A stretch of 60,000 nt of DNA, taken from assembly GCA_950295325.1 (NCBI GenBank), contig OX485804.1, positions 23,500,001 to 23,560,000 of the forward strand. Direction: 5' to 3'. Below the pieces are notes generated by a model. That model had not been told where the DNA came from. It saw only the letters and a list, made by a program, of their open reading frames with translations, and searched no databases. This document shows, in pieces, positions 47,516-60,000 of the stretch. The stretch comes from Polytrichum commune (Eukaryota; Streptophyta; Polytrichopsida; Polytrichales; Polytrichaceae). Each line of letters starts with the position of its first letter. Positions within the stretch are counted from its first letter, which is position 1. The position numbers and the translations under genes were made by a program.

Positions 47516-49777
47516 TCATGGCACTTGAATAGATTTAAAAAGCTCAGGCAAGTGGGCGTTTGTGTACTTGGTGCGCTTTGATTCCCTTCTTTTCTTCTTC
47601 TGTGGCTTTGGAATTTGGGAACGTGGAACCCCTGCCATTGCCTCCCTTCTTGCTGAGTTTGTGGCTGGTTTCATTCCTGCTTTTTGCAGCTCCCTTTCCA
47701 CATCCATAAATTCTCGAGGTGTATCTATTCCTCTGATCAGTTGCTTCAAATCATCATCCACCTGCCACAAGACATTTCCACGACACCCAAAACAACTGCT
47801 GGTCACCAACTTTTGCATAATACGGAATAGCAGTCATTCCTAAGTTTGCAGTAATTACATGTAATGCACTAGCATACAACACAACTATTCAGCCTGCTTT
47901 TTCAATGTCAACCACAATGAAAGGCCCTCATAAAATCGCCTATCCAATTCACATAGAAAGCAGTAGAAATAAAGATGATCCCCTGCACAACAAATAGAGG
48001 AGAGCTTAAACTATAATATCGCCAGACAACATTGTAAAGGACTGAATGAAGGATTCAATGGCATTTGTTGGGCACACCTTGATGACAATTTTTGGGTCAT
48101 TAGGGTAGACAATGTCCTCTTGAGAATCGCTGTTCATTAGCACCCAGACTTTCCCGCTTGCCTTCAGTTCCTGCATGACCAATAAAACGAAACATAAGAG
48201 GCCACTCTGATATTTTGGGAGGTTCTCATGATACACAACTGAGCAGAATATCATCTTCAAATCTTCCTTCAATGCTATACAGTTGTGTGATTAGACGCTG
48301 TACCTGGACATCAGCAGCAATTCCAGGATAGGAGTCTTTCAGATCACCCATTGGAACACCTTCAGGTAGCTTCCTCACGAGTACCAGGAGTTCATCCTTG
48401 TTCTTGAGATCGTGCTTTGACTGCCATAGAAACAGAGAACAGTTCAGCCAAAACTGCCCAGCCTTTATGATTGTATTCAGTAGTAGTGAGTAGTTCCACT
48501 GCAAGGACTACTGCTGCTGCTTATTCTCCAGAAATACATTGCTTTTCTTACCGATATCTCTCTCAGCATTGTAGCTCACAGGTATGTCATTTTTTGCAGT
48601 TCCAGGAATGTTAGAGATTCTACTCAACTCCAGATCACCCATTGCCTAGATAACCAAACTTATCAACTAAAATGTTCTGACGATCCATTATATGCCCTGT
48701 CCATGCCTGTATGAATGCTATTTAAACTCCAAATCAAGCATTAGGTTGAATGCGAAAGGGATGCATGTCACTCATACCTTGTATGCGAAGCGTTGGCCAT
48801 CAAATGCAACTTTCACGTTGCTCTTCAAACTCTCAAACACATCCTTATTATTCTTTACATCGACAAAACATAGGTCATTTATCTCCTCCGGTAGCAAAGA
48901 TTGCCTTGTCTGCAAAACCCACCCGTCCCCAAACCCTAAGATTCCAGCCAAGGAGAAACAACATACTCACATAACAAGACACATTGGGTGGCTTCAACCC
49001 AAGGCCGGAATAGTGCATCACTTGATTTCCGGTGCACCCTACCACTATAGTCCACCGAATCATAGTGGAAGTATCCAGGTGAAACCGGATATTCCAAACA
49101 AACCATAAACAGGCCATGTGGGAACGTAGGGGCTTGCTCTTAGGAAAATTTGCGCTAAGATGTTCACCTTCAAAAGGACGCAGTAGTCTGGGGGGCTCTC
49201 ATTCTAGTGCTGCCCGTTCTGAGTTTACATAACTCAAAGATGTAGCACCACCATAATTGTTATCCACGTGATGCCCTATTTCGTATTGGGGATTACAAAT
49301 AGACTAAGTCCAACTCGAGGATGAAGAAACACCGTAATTCTAATTCTCGTGATGCCCGATTCCGATTCCGGGTCGGAATTACATATAGACTTAAACTCGG
49401 AGATAACGCAACACCATAATTCGTGACAACATCGGGGTCATCTCTTCTCCTCTTTCTCTTTCAATAAGAAATAAAAAGAAAACCCTTCCACTGCCTACCT
49501 CGAGCAAGAGGTCTAGCACACGCTTGATCTGCGCACCGACAGGCGACTTCCTGATAGTAGCGATCTGCTGCAGCTTCTCCTGGTCATTTTGGAACGAGAA
49601 TCGTTGCGCGAATGGAATAACGGGTGTGGCACTTGGAGGAGGCTGAGGGGCTTTCCGTGACGAGGATGCTGCGGCTTTACTTGGAGCCTGCGGAACTGGT
49701 TTCGGGATCTTTGCGAGTGTGGCCTGCAATCTGTCCTGTTGGTTTTTAAACTGCGCTAGCTTTTGCGCAAGCGCCAT
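47516..49777 (-). CDS. Transcription initiation factor IIE subunit beta
   Basis: Pol II general factor that, with TFIIE-alpha, recruits TFIIH and aids promoter opening in the nucleus. Minus-strand exons: 49777-49499, 48909-48778, 48420-48304, 48170-48078 and 47761-47516. Every junction is phase 0, giving 288 aa plus stop, a usual plant length. Motifs: MALAQKLAQFKNQQDRLQAT; a Pro/Ala/Ser linker; IRKSPVGAQIKRVLDLLLE (winged helix 1, about 75-135, ending FDGQRFAYKSKHDLKNKDEL); LLVLVRKLPEGVPMGDLKDS (winged helix 2); SDSQEDIVYPNDPKIVIKVD; GMKPATNSARRE; basic PKPQKKKRRESKRTK; TNAHLPELF. An in-frame ATG at 49822 would add 15 low-complexity residues (KEKREEKAGERERG). The family start is MAL, so 49777 is chosen. 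The leader is purine-rich. Confidence 0.96.
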
Positions 49778-51435
49778 ACCTCTCTCTCTTTCTCCTGCTT
49801 TCTCTTCTCTCTTCTCCTTCAAACCTCGCTAACCCTAACCACGGCACAAACCTTCGATCCTCTCGTTGGGAGCCACGATTCACCGGAACACAGTTGAAAT
49901 TAAGGAAACGGAGGCAAGGAAAGTTTGTGGAATCGAATTGCTTTGCGTAAAATTAGGCAATCGGTTGGAACGATCGCAAGTTGTGTCGAGTGCGGAGGTT
50001 TGCTGAGGAGGTGCGAACCCTAATGTCCAAGCAGAGAATGCGCTTCCCTTCTGTTGGCAATCCTCCATATACTCACTCAAAAGGCCCGCTTTATATTTGG
50101 GGCCGGATTGAGGGGCAGCCCGAACTCTAAAAATTTTGGTATAATTAGGATCGCTCGGTTTCATCAAATCCCGCCCAAGGCCTTTATATTAGGATTGGGT
50201 TTGAACATTAGTCATTGGTATTTTAGGTGGTAAAAAAATTGGCACTAAATCTTTAGACTGGCTTGAAAAAATCAGAACGAGATTTTCCTCAGCCCGAACT
50301 TTCAACATGGATCGGAGTGGGCTCTTCTGTTGGATAATGAACATCTCTACTGTCACATCATGAAAGGTTAATTATTTTCACTAAACTTTCCCCTTGAGAA
50401 CATCGGGACCTAAAAAGATTGGCCTCATCACTTTACATGTGACAAGGTTGGGCCCGCAAAAAGTTGAGAAAGTTGGATCACGTTGAAGGCTTCATGCTTG
50501 AGAATTGAGCCGGTGCTCGGGCCGTGTATAGAGTGTGCAAGTAGCCATAAGTAGGCCCATTTTTTAATTTCTCGTTCAATTGGTGAACCTTGTCATATCG
50601 CCATGTGGTATGCATCGTGCATACATGAATCGTAAATTACACACTAATCACATTGATTATGATTTAGCGTGGGCCACACTAATGACGAGGAATTTACTAA
50701 CAACGTTGGAGATACTATTGTGGGTGCACGTTGTTTATTAACCCACGTTGTATAACATTGGAGATCTAAGAAACAAATGACCATATCTCCATCAACACTT
50801 GCTCGTTTCTTCACAAACAAATAGCGTAGTTTCTAAAGTTTTATGTCAATTTTTGATGTTTTCTCCCTCGATTTTTGGACTTAGGAGATGGGTCTATGAT
50901 ATTTAGATTCACATGCTAATTTTCTTTCAATTGATACCTTCCCTACAAGTAGAAGTGGAAGAACAAGAATATGGCGAGTGGTTGAAGATTCAAGTGTAAC
51001 TAACATCACACGCTACTTCCGTGCACGATGATGTATATTGTGGGCCACACAATAGGGATGTGAAGGGAAGTCACACTATGCATATGTTCACATTATTTAC
51101 CATAATCCTTGGAGTATGGCATTTTTGTTGGGTCCTTTTATCCTAGCTTCATTCGTTAGGACCCCTCTCTCATGCCAAATGTATATCTTTGCATGTCAAC
51201 CTCTACAAACCTAGCTCGAATCCGGGGTTGTTGGTTGTTTTATTTTTAATTTACGTTTGTTTTTTGGATCATCAGCACAAAATCAACTTCAAAATGAGTT
51301 CCCATGTTTCCCACAATACTATGACAACTATATTTCAATTGGGAATTTTGGCCCAACTTGTTTAGGGTGTTCATCCCCAAGTTGGCATGATGAAAATATA
51401 GCAAAAGAGAACAAAAGAAAGGGAGCCGTGTCATG
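49778..51435. other. TFIIE-beta 5' flank and intergenic
   Basis: The first about 400 bp likely include the leader and promoter. The open frame 49880-50167 (minus) upstream has no recognised domain. The rest is AT-rich with no gene. Confidence 0.45.
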
Positions 51436-51439
51436 ATAA

Positions 51440-51556
51440 GAGTTAGCGTCCAAGACGACCTTAAACTACCGGGTGATAGAGGAGAGGTACCCATTTCCAA
51501 ATGGAGTGGTTGGCAGTTCAATTCCCGCTGTGAAATCTTCTCTCTACTTGACATGT
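51440..51556 (+). pseudogene. Second decayed copy of the 421-666 gene fragment
   Basis: The + strand runs parallel to the minus strand of 421-666. Shared blocks: AAGACGACCTTAAACTACC with GAGACGACCTTTAACTACG; GGAGAGGTACCCAT with GGAGAGATACCAAT; and CTGTGAAATCTTCTCTCTAC with CTGTGAAATCTCCTCTCTAC. It is more decayed and has several stops, but it keeps the intact SLLD frame at the point where the first copy has an extra T. Confidence 0.55.
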
Positions 51557-51559
51557 AGG

Positions 51560-52133
51560 TAGGTAGGTAGGAAGCCAAAAGCAAACCCACTGCAAGAGGA
51601 TTCTTGAGCAGGGTAAGGCCAACGGGCTCAAATTTACGTTGGATTGCCCAATGTCGGTTATTTATTTATCTATGACAAGAGTTAAGTATTTCGGGAGTAT
51701 TTCCCAGCCACATGACTTAAGTGCAAGTGTTTAAAAGAAGTCCTCTCTATAAGAAGGTTGTGCATACCAATTGCCATCCATCCTCAAGCATCTATAAGTG
51801 TTGCAATAACTAACCTACTTGAAGAAAGAAAATTCATGCTTGTTATGGGCAACTAGATGTTTTCACTTGTTGGTTCAAGTTCATATGCAAGGATAGCACT
51901 CCATCCCTAAGGGCCACATGTCTAAATGATATGACAACCAGTAAGAGAACAATATTTATTTGATAAACTAGTGACCTCATTTACATACAATTTTTTATTT
52001 ATTGGCTTTGTCTATGGGACATAGACTATGCATCAACTTCTATGTTTCAAGAGCAAATTTCCTAACCACTTTGCGTTCACACTTGGACGTTACTTGTTCC
52101 TATTATTTTTCGTCTAGTTTATTTAATGCGGAT
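51560..52133. other. Intergenic, no gene seen
   Basis: A GTAGGTAGGTAGGTAGG tetranucleotide repeat lies near 51555-51571. Nothing else was recognised. Confidence 0.45.
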
Positions 52134-52227
52134 GTTAACTATAGTTATATATATCTAGTTAACTATAGTTTCTCCCTAAAATGTATTGGAAAACATATAG
52201 TTAACTATAGTTATTTTGGTAGTTGTT
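52134..52227. mobile_element. Palindrome-ended mini-element, second copy
   Basis: GTTAACTATAGTTAT, then CTAGTTAACTATAGTTT, CTCCCTAAAATGTATTGG and ATAGTTAACTATAGTTATTT follow the same order and spacing as 31474-31568. The three palindromic TTAACTATAGTTAA-like blocks are better preserved here. Confidence 0.65.
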
Positions 52228-55200
52228 AATTATTTATTTTAATATTTTCGGGTGTTAAATGAGTAGCTTCAGTCCTTGACCCACATTTGAGAAGAAGGTG
52301 CACAAAAGCCAAGAAAGTTTTGGTTATAGGTATAGTAAATAGCCATGGATTGGCATGAGCAAAGTGGACAGCTACAGTTGTAATCTTTCATAGGAAAGGA
52401 CAGAGCCTCACGGTTCTACCGTTTTCTTGTTTTTAATCCCACATTGAGAATCCTTGTGAATTACAAATTGGTAAGATTTTAAGATTAATATGGCAATGAC
52501 AAGTCATTGATTCTCCTTCGTCAATAGCCACGTGTAGAGGAGCAAGATTTTATCCACTTGTTACGTATTGAGTCACATGAATAAGTGAATGAGTTGTTCT
52601 CAAGGGTCGTTATTAGGGGGGCACACTAAATGTGTATGGATGTTCAATAAATTTAGCCGATGATGAAGGGATAATAGAAGAGACATGGCCACCTCAAAGG
52701 GCAACAATTATGGATGGCACTTCAAACCTCCTCCTTGATAATAAAATCTTCTTCATGGGCCATACTCTAATAGCATGTGGCACCCACACAAATGAACTAT
52801 GAATTTGTAGGAATTGAGGGATATTATGATGTGAGTTGGTCTTAGCAAGTTGCAGTGCGGTCCATGTCTTACATCCACAATACCTCTTATTAATATTCAA
52901 GCTTGATGTGTTTTAGTGGCACCCATGGTACATAGATGGGCACGTGCGTAGGTCAATATATTATGTATCACTCGCTCATGCAACCAAATGTTGCTCAGTG
53001 TATCATGTGCACATGCCATGTGCACCCCGCAAGCCATCTTTGGTCTCCACCAAATCATTTCTAGAAGCATCTCATATATTAAATGAATAAATCTCCCAAA
53101 TATCAAGTTAACTTGAGAGTAAAAGTTTTATTGGCTAAACATTGAGTTCTTTGAACTAGATGTGTTTGTGAGTTTTAAACAACTAATATTTTTAACAACT
53201 AATATTTATTGATGCCAATCACTTATATATTATTTGAATTCAATGTTGTTGTTGGAACTATTATATATTTCTCATAGTTATGTACCTTGAATCAAGAGTC
53301 CAAATGTTGTTTAAGATGACATGATCACTCAATTTAAAGAATGTACTATTACACTAGATGATAGATTTTGATTCAAAATTTTAATTTTAAATGGGATATA
53401 CAAGAAAACAAGAAAACTTTGAGATTGACATCTGAGATGTGGAGCCACAAGCAAATTGGTTGTTTACTAATTTATTGAGCACATATCGTCTGCAAAATTA
53501 TATGAGTTCTCTAAATTTCTTTATAGAGTGTACTCAATGAAAAATCTCATGTCATTGGCCCATGGTGGTACATGTTGATTCCGTACATAATTTAATTTAC
53601 GTGAAGAGACACCTTATTCAAATTGTCAATGGTGTTATATGAAGAGCGAAGGTTTCTTACACATGCTATAGCTAAAGAGTTTTAAAACTTGTTTTCACAA
53701 ATGCTTGGTAGTTTCTTGGGAGATTCACTTTAACCTTTATTGCTATCTTTCCTCCCCAAAACCCTATTGTCTACCAGTTGCATTATAGGAAACCATTCCA
53801 ATTTGTATTTGAAACATAATTACATTGTTCCATACATATATTTACCATGCTACCCCGTCTCCCCACTAATGCATAGACATGGGTCCCATCACATCACCCA
53901 CCTCACTATCATATGACAACAACGTCACTTGATGAAGTAGAGTAGCAACTTCATCAACCTCTACCGAGCGCCCAACTTCCTCTATCTCCCTCTCAATAAA
54001 GATCGAAAGAACACCTGTGTGCCACCAACAAATTTGAATTGTTTGCAAAGAATATGGGATAAATGTGATTACATGTTTAAAATGTATGCTCTCATATAAT
54101 ATTTCCTTGATTTTCTCAAAATTAACACTTATAAAGGTGCAATTAACAAAGAAAGGAGTAGAGCATGTTATAACACTTAACACATAACACTCACTAGTCT
54201 TACCAATTGTGTTTTTGTAGGGGAGTAAAATTTTCTTAACATATATGAAACTATAACGCTTATAGGGGTAACACTTATAGAGACTTGATTGTATAGCATT
54301 GCATAAGTCCAATTAGTAAGTGACTCGAAATGCAATAGTTTAGTGTGGCGATGGCCCGTTTTCCGACCCTTTGAATATAATATTGATTTTCTGAAGACAA
54401 TATGTCACATTGTTCATAAATACTTAACCCATTGACCTCACTAATTTTTAATCCGGCTACCATCCAGTGTGTTGAGTCTATAAATAGACAACTAACTATT
54501 ATGTGAAAATTATACTATTTTTGCAGATGAAATAGTCAAAATAGTGCTTAATTTCATTCAAATTGAACGAGATTACCAAATTTTAAATGAATGTGTATAA
54601 TTTTGGATGAAAATGTGTATACCATCATCACCGCAATAGTTGTAGCCAATGCTCCTTTCTCGAAAACTTTAATGGTTGACTTACTTGAAAAGGCTTTGCA
54701 CTAGAGGCAAGGTTGGCAACATGTCATCACACATGACCCATTTTGTCATGTCAAAAGGGTTCATCACACAAAACACCGAAAATTGGGCTCATCATCATGG
54801 AAGATCACAAAGGAAAAATTTGTGTATAAGGTACATGCACTTATTGTGTCCATTTTAAGGTACATTGTTCATATTAGGTGTACAAGTTTTATTCTCAATT
54901 TATGTAACATATGTTTGTTAGTTGGAATTACGAGTAAGGTTGTCTAGAGTAGAGGCACCCAAAACCCATCATTTAAGAGATTTTGTGCTTGATCTGGAGA
55001 AGTAAAAGGCGGTGCAAAATGGTCCCATGTAGGAAGATAGAAATAGTGAGGATTGCAAATTTTCCAGTAATTTAATTCCTTGAATCCAAATTACTATGGA
55101 TTTTTTAAGCCAAAAGTTGGCCCAAACATATTACCAATATCTAGAGTCTACCATAGCCACTCATTTTAAACAACTCATTTCTTCTCACTTTAGCACTCAA

Positions 55201-55540
55201 AACCATGACACGTGTCAGGGCAATATTGGTTCCGGTCTATTCCACATGGTGACATCTACATTTCCAACAGAATTTGGTGAGCCAGCGACCTGCATGGAAA
55301 CTAACCCTAAGCCCAAACAAACCGAACTCCCTTCCTTCCTATAATTATCTACCACTTGGCTATGTCAATTATTTATGGGCTACCTACAAAATTGGCGGCA
55401 AAATAACGCAAGCTTGATGTGACATTGAGGATGCTTACGTCAAACGGTTTTTGGTTGATGATGTGGACTTGTTTTAGGCTAAGTTATTAGTTTACAACTA
55501 ACAAGGTCCAATCACTTTCTCCTCTAAACTCCCAACAATG
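52228..55540. other. Intergenic, AT-rich, no gene seen
   Basis: About 3.3 kb. The longest frame (53866-54312, minus, 148 codons) has no recognised domain and a composition typical of AT-rich chance frames. Confidence 0.45.
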
Positions 55541-55546
55541 GACCTT

Positions 55547-55565
55547 CCCCCCCCCCCCCTCCCCC
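55547..55565. repeat. Poly-C tract
   Basis: Thirteen C, one T and five more C. Similar tracts of 12-17 C or G occur at 2782, 17748, 18759, 36161 and 58829. Confidence 0.9.
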
Positions 55566-55799
55566 TTTAACCATACTCCATATACATTTAAAGAGACGAG
55601 TATTATTGAGGTGCCACATCATGAGGTTGTGATTGGAACAATTGGTATTACTTGATTGGTCAACTAGTTTGTTTTTAAATTGATTTCCATGCCGACATGG
55701 AGCGATGTGATTGGTCAAACTTCCCCAAATGAATTTTTTGGGCAACCTCGTCACATGTGACAAGTTGGGGTGGTCCATGTCAAGTCTTAGGGCCACTTC

Positions 55800-56289
55800 A
55801 CACACGAGGCTGAGAGCCCGTGTCCAGTTCACTTCAAGCACTCTCATTGGTGGAAAGAGGCGGAGCCGGTCCAGGTTCGCTTCACACTACGCTTGAGGGA
55901 CCAACGGAGTATGTGAATGCAAGATGGATGTAAAGTCTGCATGGATTCCTACATGGCATCGAATGGATCATGTTTCATGGTCACTTGGACTATTCTCAAA
56001 AACCACCTTTTGGAGGTAGGCCTAACACAAAACTAGGAGACCAAGTCACTCCGAACGTTCACAATCGTTGATTTATTCTATTTTATCATGTGTGAGGACC
56101 CACATGAATAGAAATTCATTGAAATAGCATTTGGTTGAGGGCCTGGTCACATACGACTTCACATTACACTTGAGGATTTGTGACCACACAACATGATTTT
56201 GAAGGTGTCTTGGGATAACGTTTGGACACTATCTTTTGGGCTCTCACAGTATCATGGTCACGGCTCTTGGCTCATGTGTGAAGTGGCTC
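55800..56289 (+). mobile_element. PIF/Harbinger-like MITE, complete copy (490 bp)
   Basis: Starts GGGCCACTTCACACACGAGG and ends in the complementary CTCATGTGTGAAGTGGCTC. It is flanked by TTA on both sides (55797-55799 and 56290-56292). The internal sequence matches 20458-20979 along its whole length, including CATCGAATGGATCATGTTTC. Confidence 0.82.
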
Positions 56290-56292
56290 TTA

Positions 56293-59200
56293 ATGCTCCC
56301 GCATCATTAGAAATACAACTACATGTTTCATAATAATTACGAGTAGAATTAAGGTTTTCTTCCCTCCCATCTTTCCCTCGTTCATTCCTCTCCTATTATT
56401 CCAAGGTTGTCACCCTCATGCATTCATCATGTCTTCCATTTTCCTCTCATACATTGTGTTCAATGAAGCTTTAGTACGTTCCAAGATCATGACCATGCGT
56501 TTCAAGAAAAAACAATAACATAGGTTTGTAAGAACCAATGAAATAATCAAGAAGGACAAAAGATACATAAGTACATTGTTTTGTCTAATTAGTGTGGGTC
56601 ACACTACTTCCCAAATATCCACACTATATTTTGATAATAATTTGAGGCGGCCCACTATAGTTCCCAATGTGAAAAATTTGTGTAGGTATTTTCCATTGCA
56701 CATTTGAATGGAACTTCAAGACAATGTAAGTCCTATAAAATCACTTTGGTGTACACCAATTGAACAAAACAAAGTAGTCACTACAATGATTTGTCCTAGT
56801 GGTTTGGGTTATCACATGGAGTTTTGTTGATATAAGTTTATTCATATTTTTGAGAATGTCGTTCTTCAGCAATTGAGTTATTTCATGTTCCTTGATGTGC
56901 ATACTAGTTATTTATATTATATCTCATAGAAATTCATATCCTAGGTAGGAAATCATAGCAACATCTAATTCCAAACGATTATCCACACCTATAAGACAAT
57001 TTGGTGTAGTGGACTTTGCAATGGATAGTACATTAACAATCTTGATTGTCCGATGCATCGTTTAGTCGGGTTTTAATGTCCATAATTCCTCACAAAATGC
57101 CTACCCCAACTCGTCTAGTCTTATCCCTCCATTTTTCTTATTGGTTGAAACTATCATATATCTAAAGAGAGCAATGCCAACCATGTGTTGGCGTGAACAA
57201 GGGACACTTCACCTTGATCAGAGTTGCAAACTCACATGTAAACCCATAACAAGGGCATGGTACACGACTAAGGTAGGAGCACCTTAAACCAAAAAGTTAA
57301 GGCATTGGCATGCATGTGGCAACCATATGAACCAAAATATTTACATTAAAATAAGAATACTAGGTGTGTTGCATCTCTCTCTCTCTCTAGTGAATTTTGT
57401 TTGAATTGAAAATTGTGTTGGCACCCTGAACCGTTAAGAGGGGTTGACCTCGTCGCTAACAACTCCTCAAAAGAGGTCCGACACCTTTACCCAACCCACT
57501 TGAGATGGTTGACTGCCCCACCCGACTTCAAAAATACCTTGGCCTTGCATTCTCGAAGGCCACTTGTCCTCAAAACCTATATTTAGTGCACCTCACTTCA
57601 ATGCCCAATATATATGTGTTAACTTCCACTTAGTCAATAGGCAATTGATAGGGATTCCATTCTCAAAATGACTTGTCAATAAAGCATGTAATCTACTTGT
57701 AAGCAAGAAACATGAATTAAAATTCTCATTGGCAATTAGGTTATAGGTTTTGTGACTTACCATTCGAAAGGGCACGTGTTGTTTTATAATTGAATTTAAC
57801 ACTAATCCACTCGTCATATGTGAAATACTTGGTTCTTTGGAATGTGTATGAATACTTGTAGAAACTTAGACCTTGCACTTAATTGCACTTAATTACGTTT
57901 GAACACCGATTATTGAGAATATATATGTGAGTCTTCCAAACTTATGAACCAAGCATAACAAAGGCCCACATATTGTCTAAAGACTAAGTTTGGAAGTTGT
58001 ATAGAGTTTCGTATCTTCCGATGAAGCACACATTGATGCGGGTCCACAAAAGGGAACTTCCCATTAATTGCAATGTCACATGACGTTCCAAGTCCTAGCT
58101 CTTAGAAACCGTGACAGCAAAAAGGTCTTTATGTACGCACCAAAAAGTTATAAACCTCGACTCAGGAGATTCTCGTGTAATGATGAACGAGTTGGAGAAA
58201 TGCACAAAAGTGGCTTGCTATCAATGAGAAAACTATATTTTGGGGGCCTTACATGGATGATCATTACTTGAGTCCGTTTTTTTTTTGTCTTTCCGTTTTT
58301 TTGGACCTAACTTCAATAAGTGGAACTCGTTCAAGGGCATTTGCACCATGGAATTTCTTCGTCATGCAAAAATGGGATTGGCTATGGGGGTGGGGTTGAA
58401 GCTTTTTGGGGAATGAAAGGCATTTATCGAAATGGAAGGCAATAGGTGGACATGTGGCGATTGGTGCATGGGGAGAGGGAATGGTTGACACCATCTTTTG
58501 TGTGAGGTTACAAGGGGTGGGCTTGCTTGATGATGCAAGTGTGCAAATTGTGCGTTGGGGTGTCAGACATGACTTTTTTTGTTGGTGTGCACATGAGGGT
58601 TTTTGTATTTGTAATGGGGGTCAAAGTGTTTTCTTGCCATTGCTTACAAAAAACCCTTCCGCACTTCTGCCATGCTATTTTTTATTGAGTTTACCATGTA
58701 TTGTCTTTATTAAACTCTGGTGGTGTGTTTGAACTTGACATTGTTTGAAGTGTAGCGAGTGTTGTTGTCTTTGAAGTGTTGTGAACACAATATAATACAG
58801 GTCACATATTACACAAGTAGTGGCAATTGGGGGGGGGGGGTGCTTCAATATTGTGTCGTGAAGTCTACACAACACCAAAGTACTAGGTGTTGGTGACATG
58901 TCTCTCTCTATCTGAAAAAGAATCAGTATTTATTGGAGGGGGGGTTGCTATATCAATAGAACACTCAAATAAGTACACAATACTTACTCTAATGTACAAA
59001 CTATTCATCTATTTACTGGCAACACCATGTTATTCTCAATCTTGAAATTATCCTTTCGGATTTTGAGGGTCCATACATGATTTGAAAAGATGACCTTACC
59101 TATGGGTCAGTTTTACATAACATGCATGTGTCGAAATGAAAATATTTTAGATGACTTCCGATGTAGGCAACTAAGATACACACATAGTGGTGGCACAACA

Positions 59201-60000
59201 TTTTAGTACGTTTGTCTCCGTAACATTACTCAACACTCAATGTTTGTTTGGAATATAACACAACATGATGCTTGAAACTATGCACATGGAGACTTAGATT
59301 TAGGACGAGCTCCCACCATCCCATTGTTATTCCGAGGGCCCACATCGTTGAGCAATGTTGTGTAATTTCTACACGTTATTCGAAAAAGTTGTGTTGACTC
59401 TATAACATTCGTAATCTTCCAATCTTCAAAAGTTTACAAGTAAGAGCTTCTAATTCCACATTCTTGCATACTTCATTGTCAAATTCTTGCGGTGTTGCAA
59501 CATAGTGAGAATGTATTCGAAAATCATTGAACTGTAGGGAAGCTGAACGTTCATCATTTGTAAATGTGTTACATGTGAAGACCTCACAAACAAGAATACT
59601 CTAGGTACGATGGTCCAATAAACAGAAATCTTAATTTGTAGTGTCATTTCATGTGATAAACATGATTTTTTGCCTTCATACGTCAAACCATATTTATTTG
59701 ATAATCCTTTTTAATATATATGGTACCCCTTTAACATCAAAACGTCATATTTTTCTAGTTGGGCATGGAAGACAATAATGTTTTTATTTGTTTTTAAAGT
59801 ATTTATTATATGTAGTTTTAGTAACATATACTATGTTTTTATACGCTAATAACATTCCTTATGGATCTATCAAAATGTCAACATGTCAACTTCTAGTTGG
59901 TTTGTGTCAAAGCTCACTCGAGCACATGGTACAATAATTGTTAGATGTGGGTGATTATAATGGCCCTCCATGTGGTCCAGTGTAGAATGTGGTGAACGGA
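56293..60000. other. Intergenic, no gene seen
   Basis: AT-rich DNA with short CT repeats and a run of 12 G at 58829-58840. The frame 58406-58732 (108 codons) has no recognised domain. There is no RNA gene or clear element. Confidence 0.45.

Noticed and set aside
51505-51535. GGCAGTTCAATTCCCGCT, resembling a tRNA B box
   Set aside because: There is no matching A box, anticodon stem or acceptor stem at proper distance. The stretch is instead homologous to the gene fragment at 421-666.
58406-58732. 108-codon frame
   Set aside because: No recognisable motif and no splice or conservation evidence.

Overview
The window comes from a nuclear plant genome that still builds motile flagellated cells. 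Genes have spliced GT-AG introns of roughly 100 to 750 bp. The heterotrimeric Gbeta, CKS1, TFIIE-beta and RMA-type RING proteins are all of plant type. One intact gene encodes IFT56 (TTC26/DYF13), an intraflagellar-transport subunit that flowering plants and conifers lack. This points to a spore-bearing land plant (bryophyte, lycophyte or fern), or less likely a cycad or Ginkgo. The short introns favour a bryophyte or lycophyte. I cannot name the species.

Five complete protein-coding genes could be reconstructed exon by exon, and every exon junction keeps the reading frame. They are: Gbeta (+, 6 exons, 6697-10812, 378 aa); IFT56 (+, 11 exons, 13026-16998, 555 aa); an intronless tail-anchored RING E3 ligase of the RNF5/RMA type (+, 39321-40103, 260 aa); CKS1 (-, 3 coding exons, 42481-43302, 91 aa); and TFIIE subunit beta (-, 5 exons, 47516-49777, 288 aa). 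They do not form a pathway. Gbeta and IFT56 lie head-to-tail on the + strand, and CKS1 and TFIIE-beta lie in the same direction on the - strand.

Layout: 1-5700 is repeat-rich intergenic DNA with a gene-fragment pseudogene and a diverged tandem array. 5700-17000 is the Gbeta/IFT56 block. 17000-37800 is a roughly 20-kb gene desert built from MITEs, segmental duplications, a 137-bp minisatellite and a decayed piggyBac transposase. 37800-49800 holds RMA, CKS1 and TFIIE-beta. 49800-60000 is again intergenic repeats.

The most noteworthy non-genic items are: the piggyBac relic, with a small palindrome-ended element sitting where its catalytic region should be; a PIF/Harbinger-like MITE family with 3-bp TWA target duplications and one nested pair; a dispersed repeat family present both between genes and inside a Gbeta intron; a duplicated splice acceptor in Gbeta intron 3; and a G-quadruplex tract 5 nt before the Gbeta start codon. 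I found no clearly new multi-gene system.
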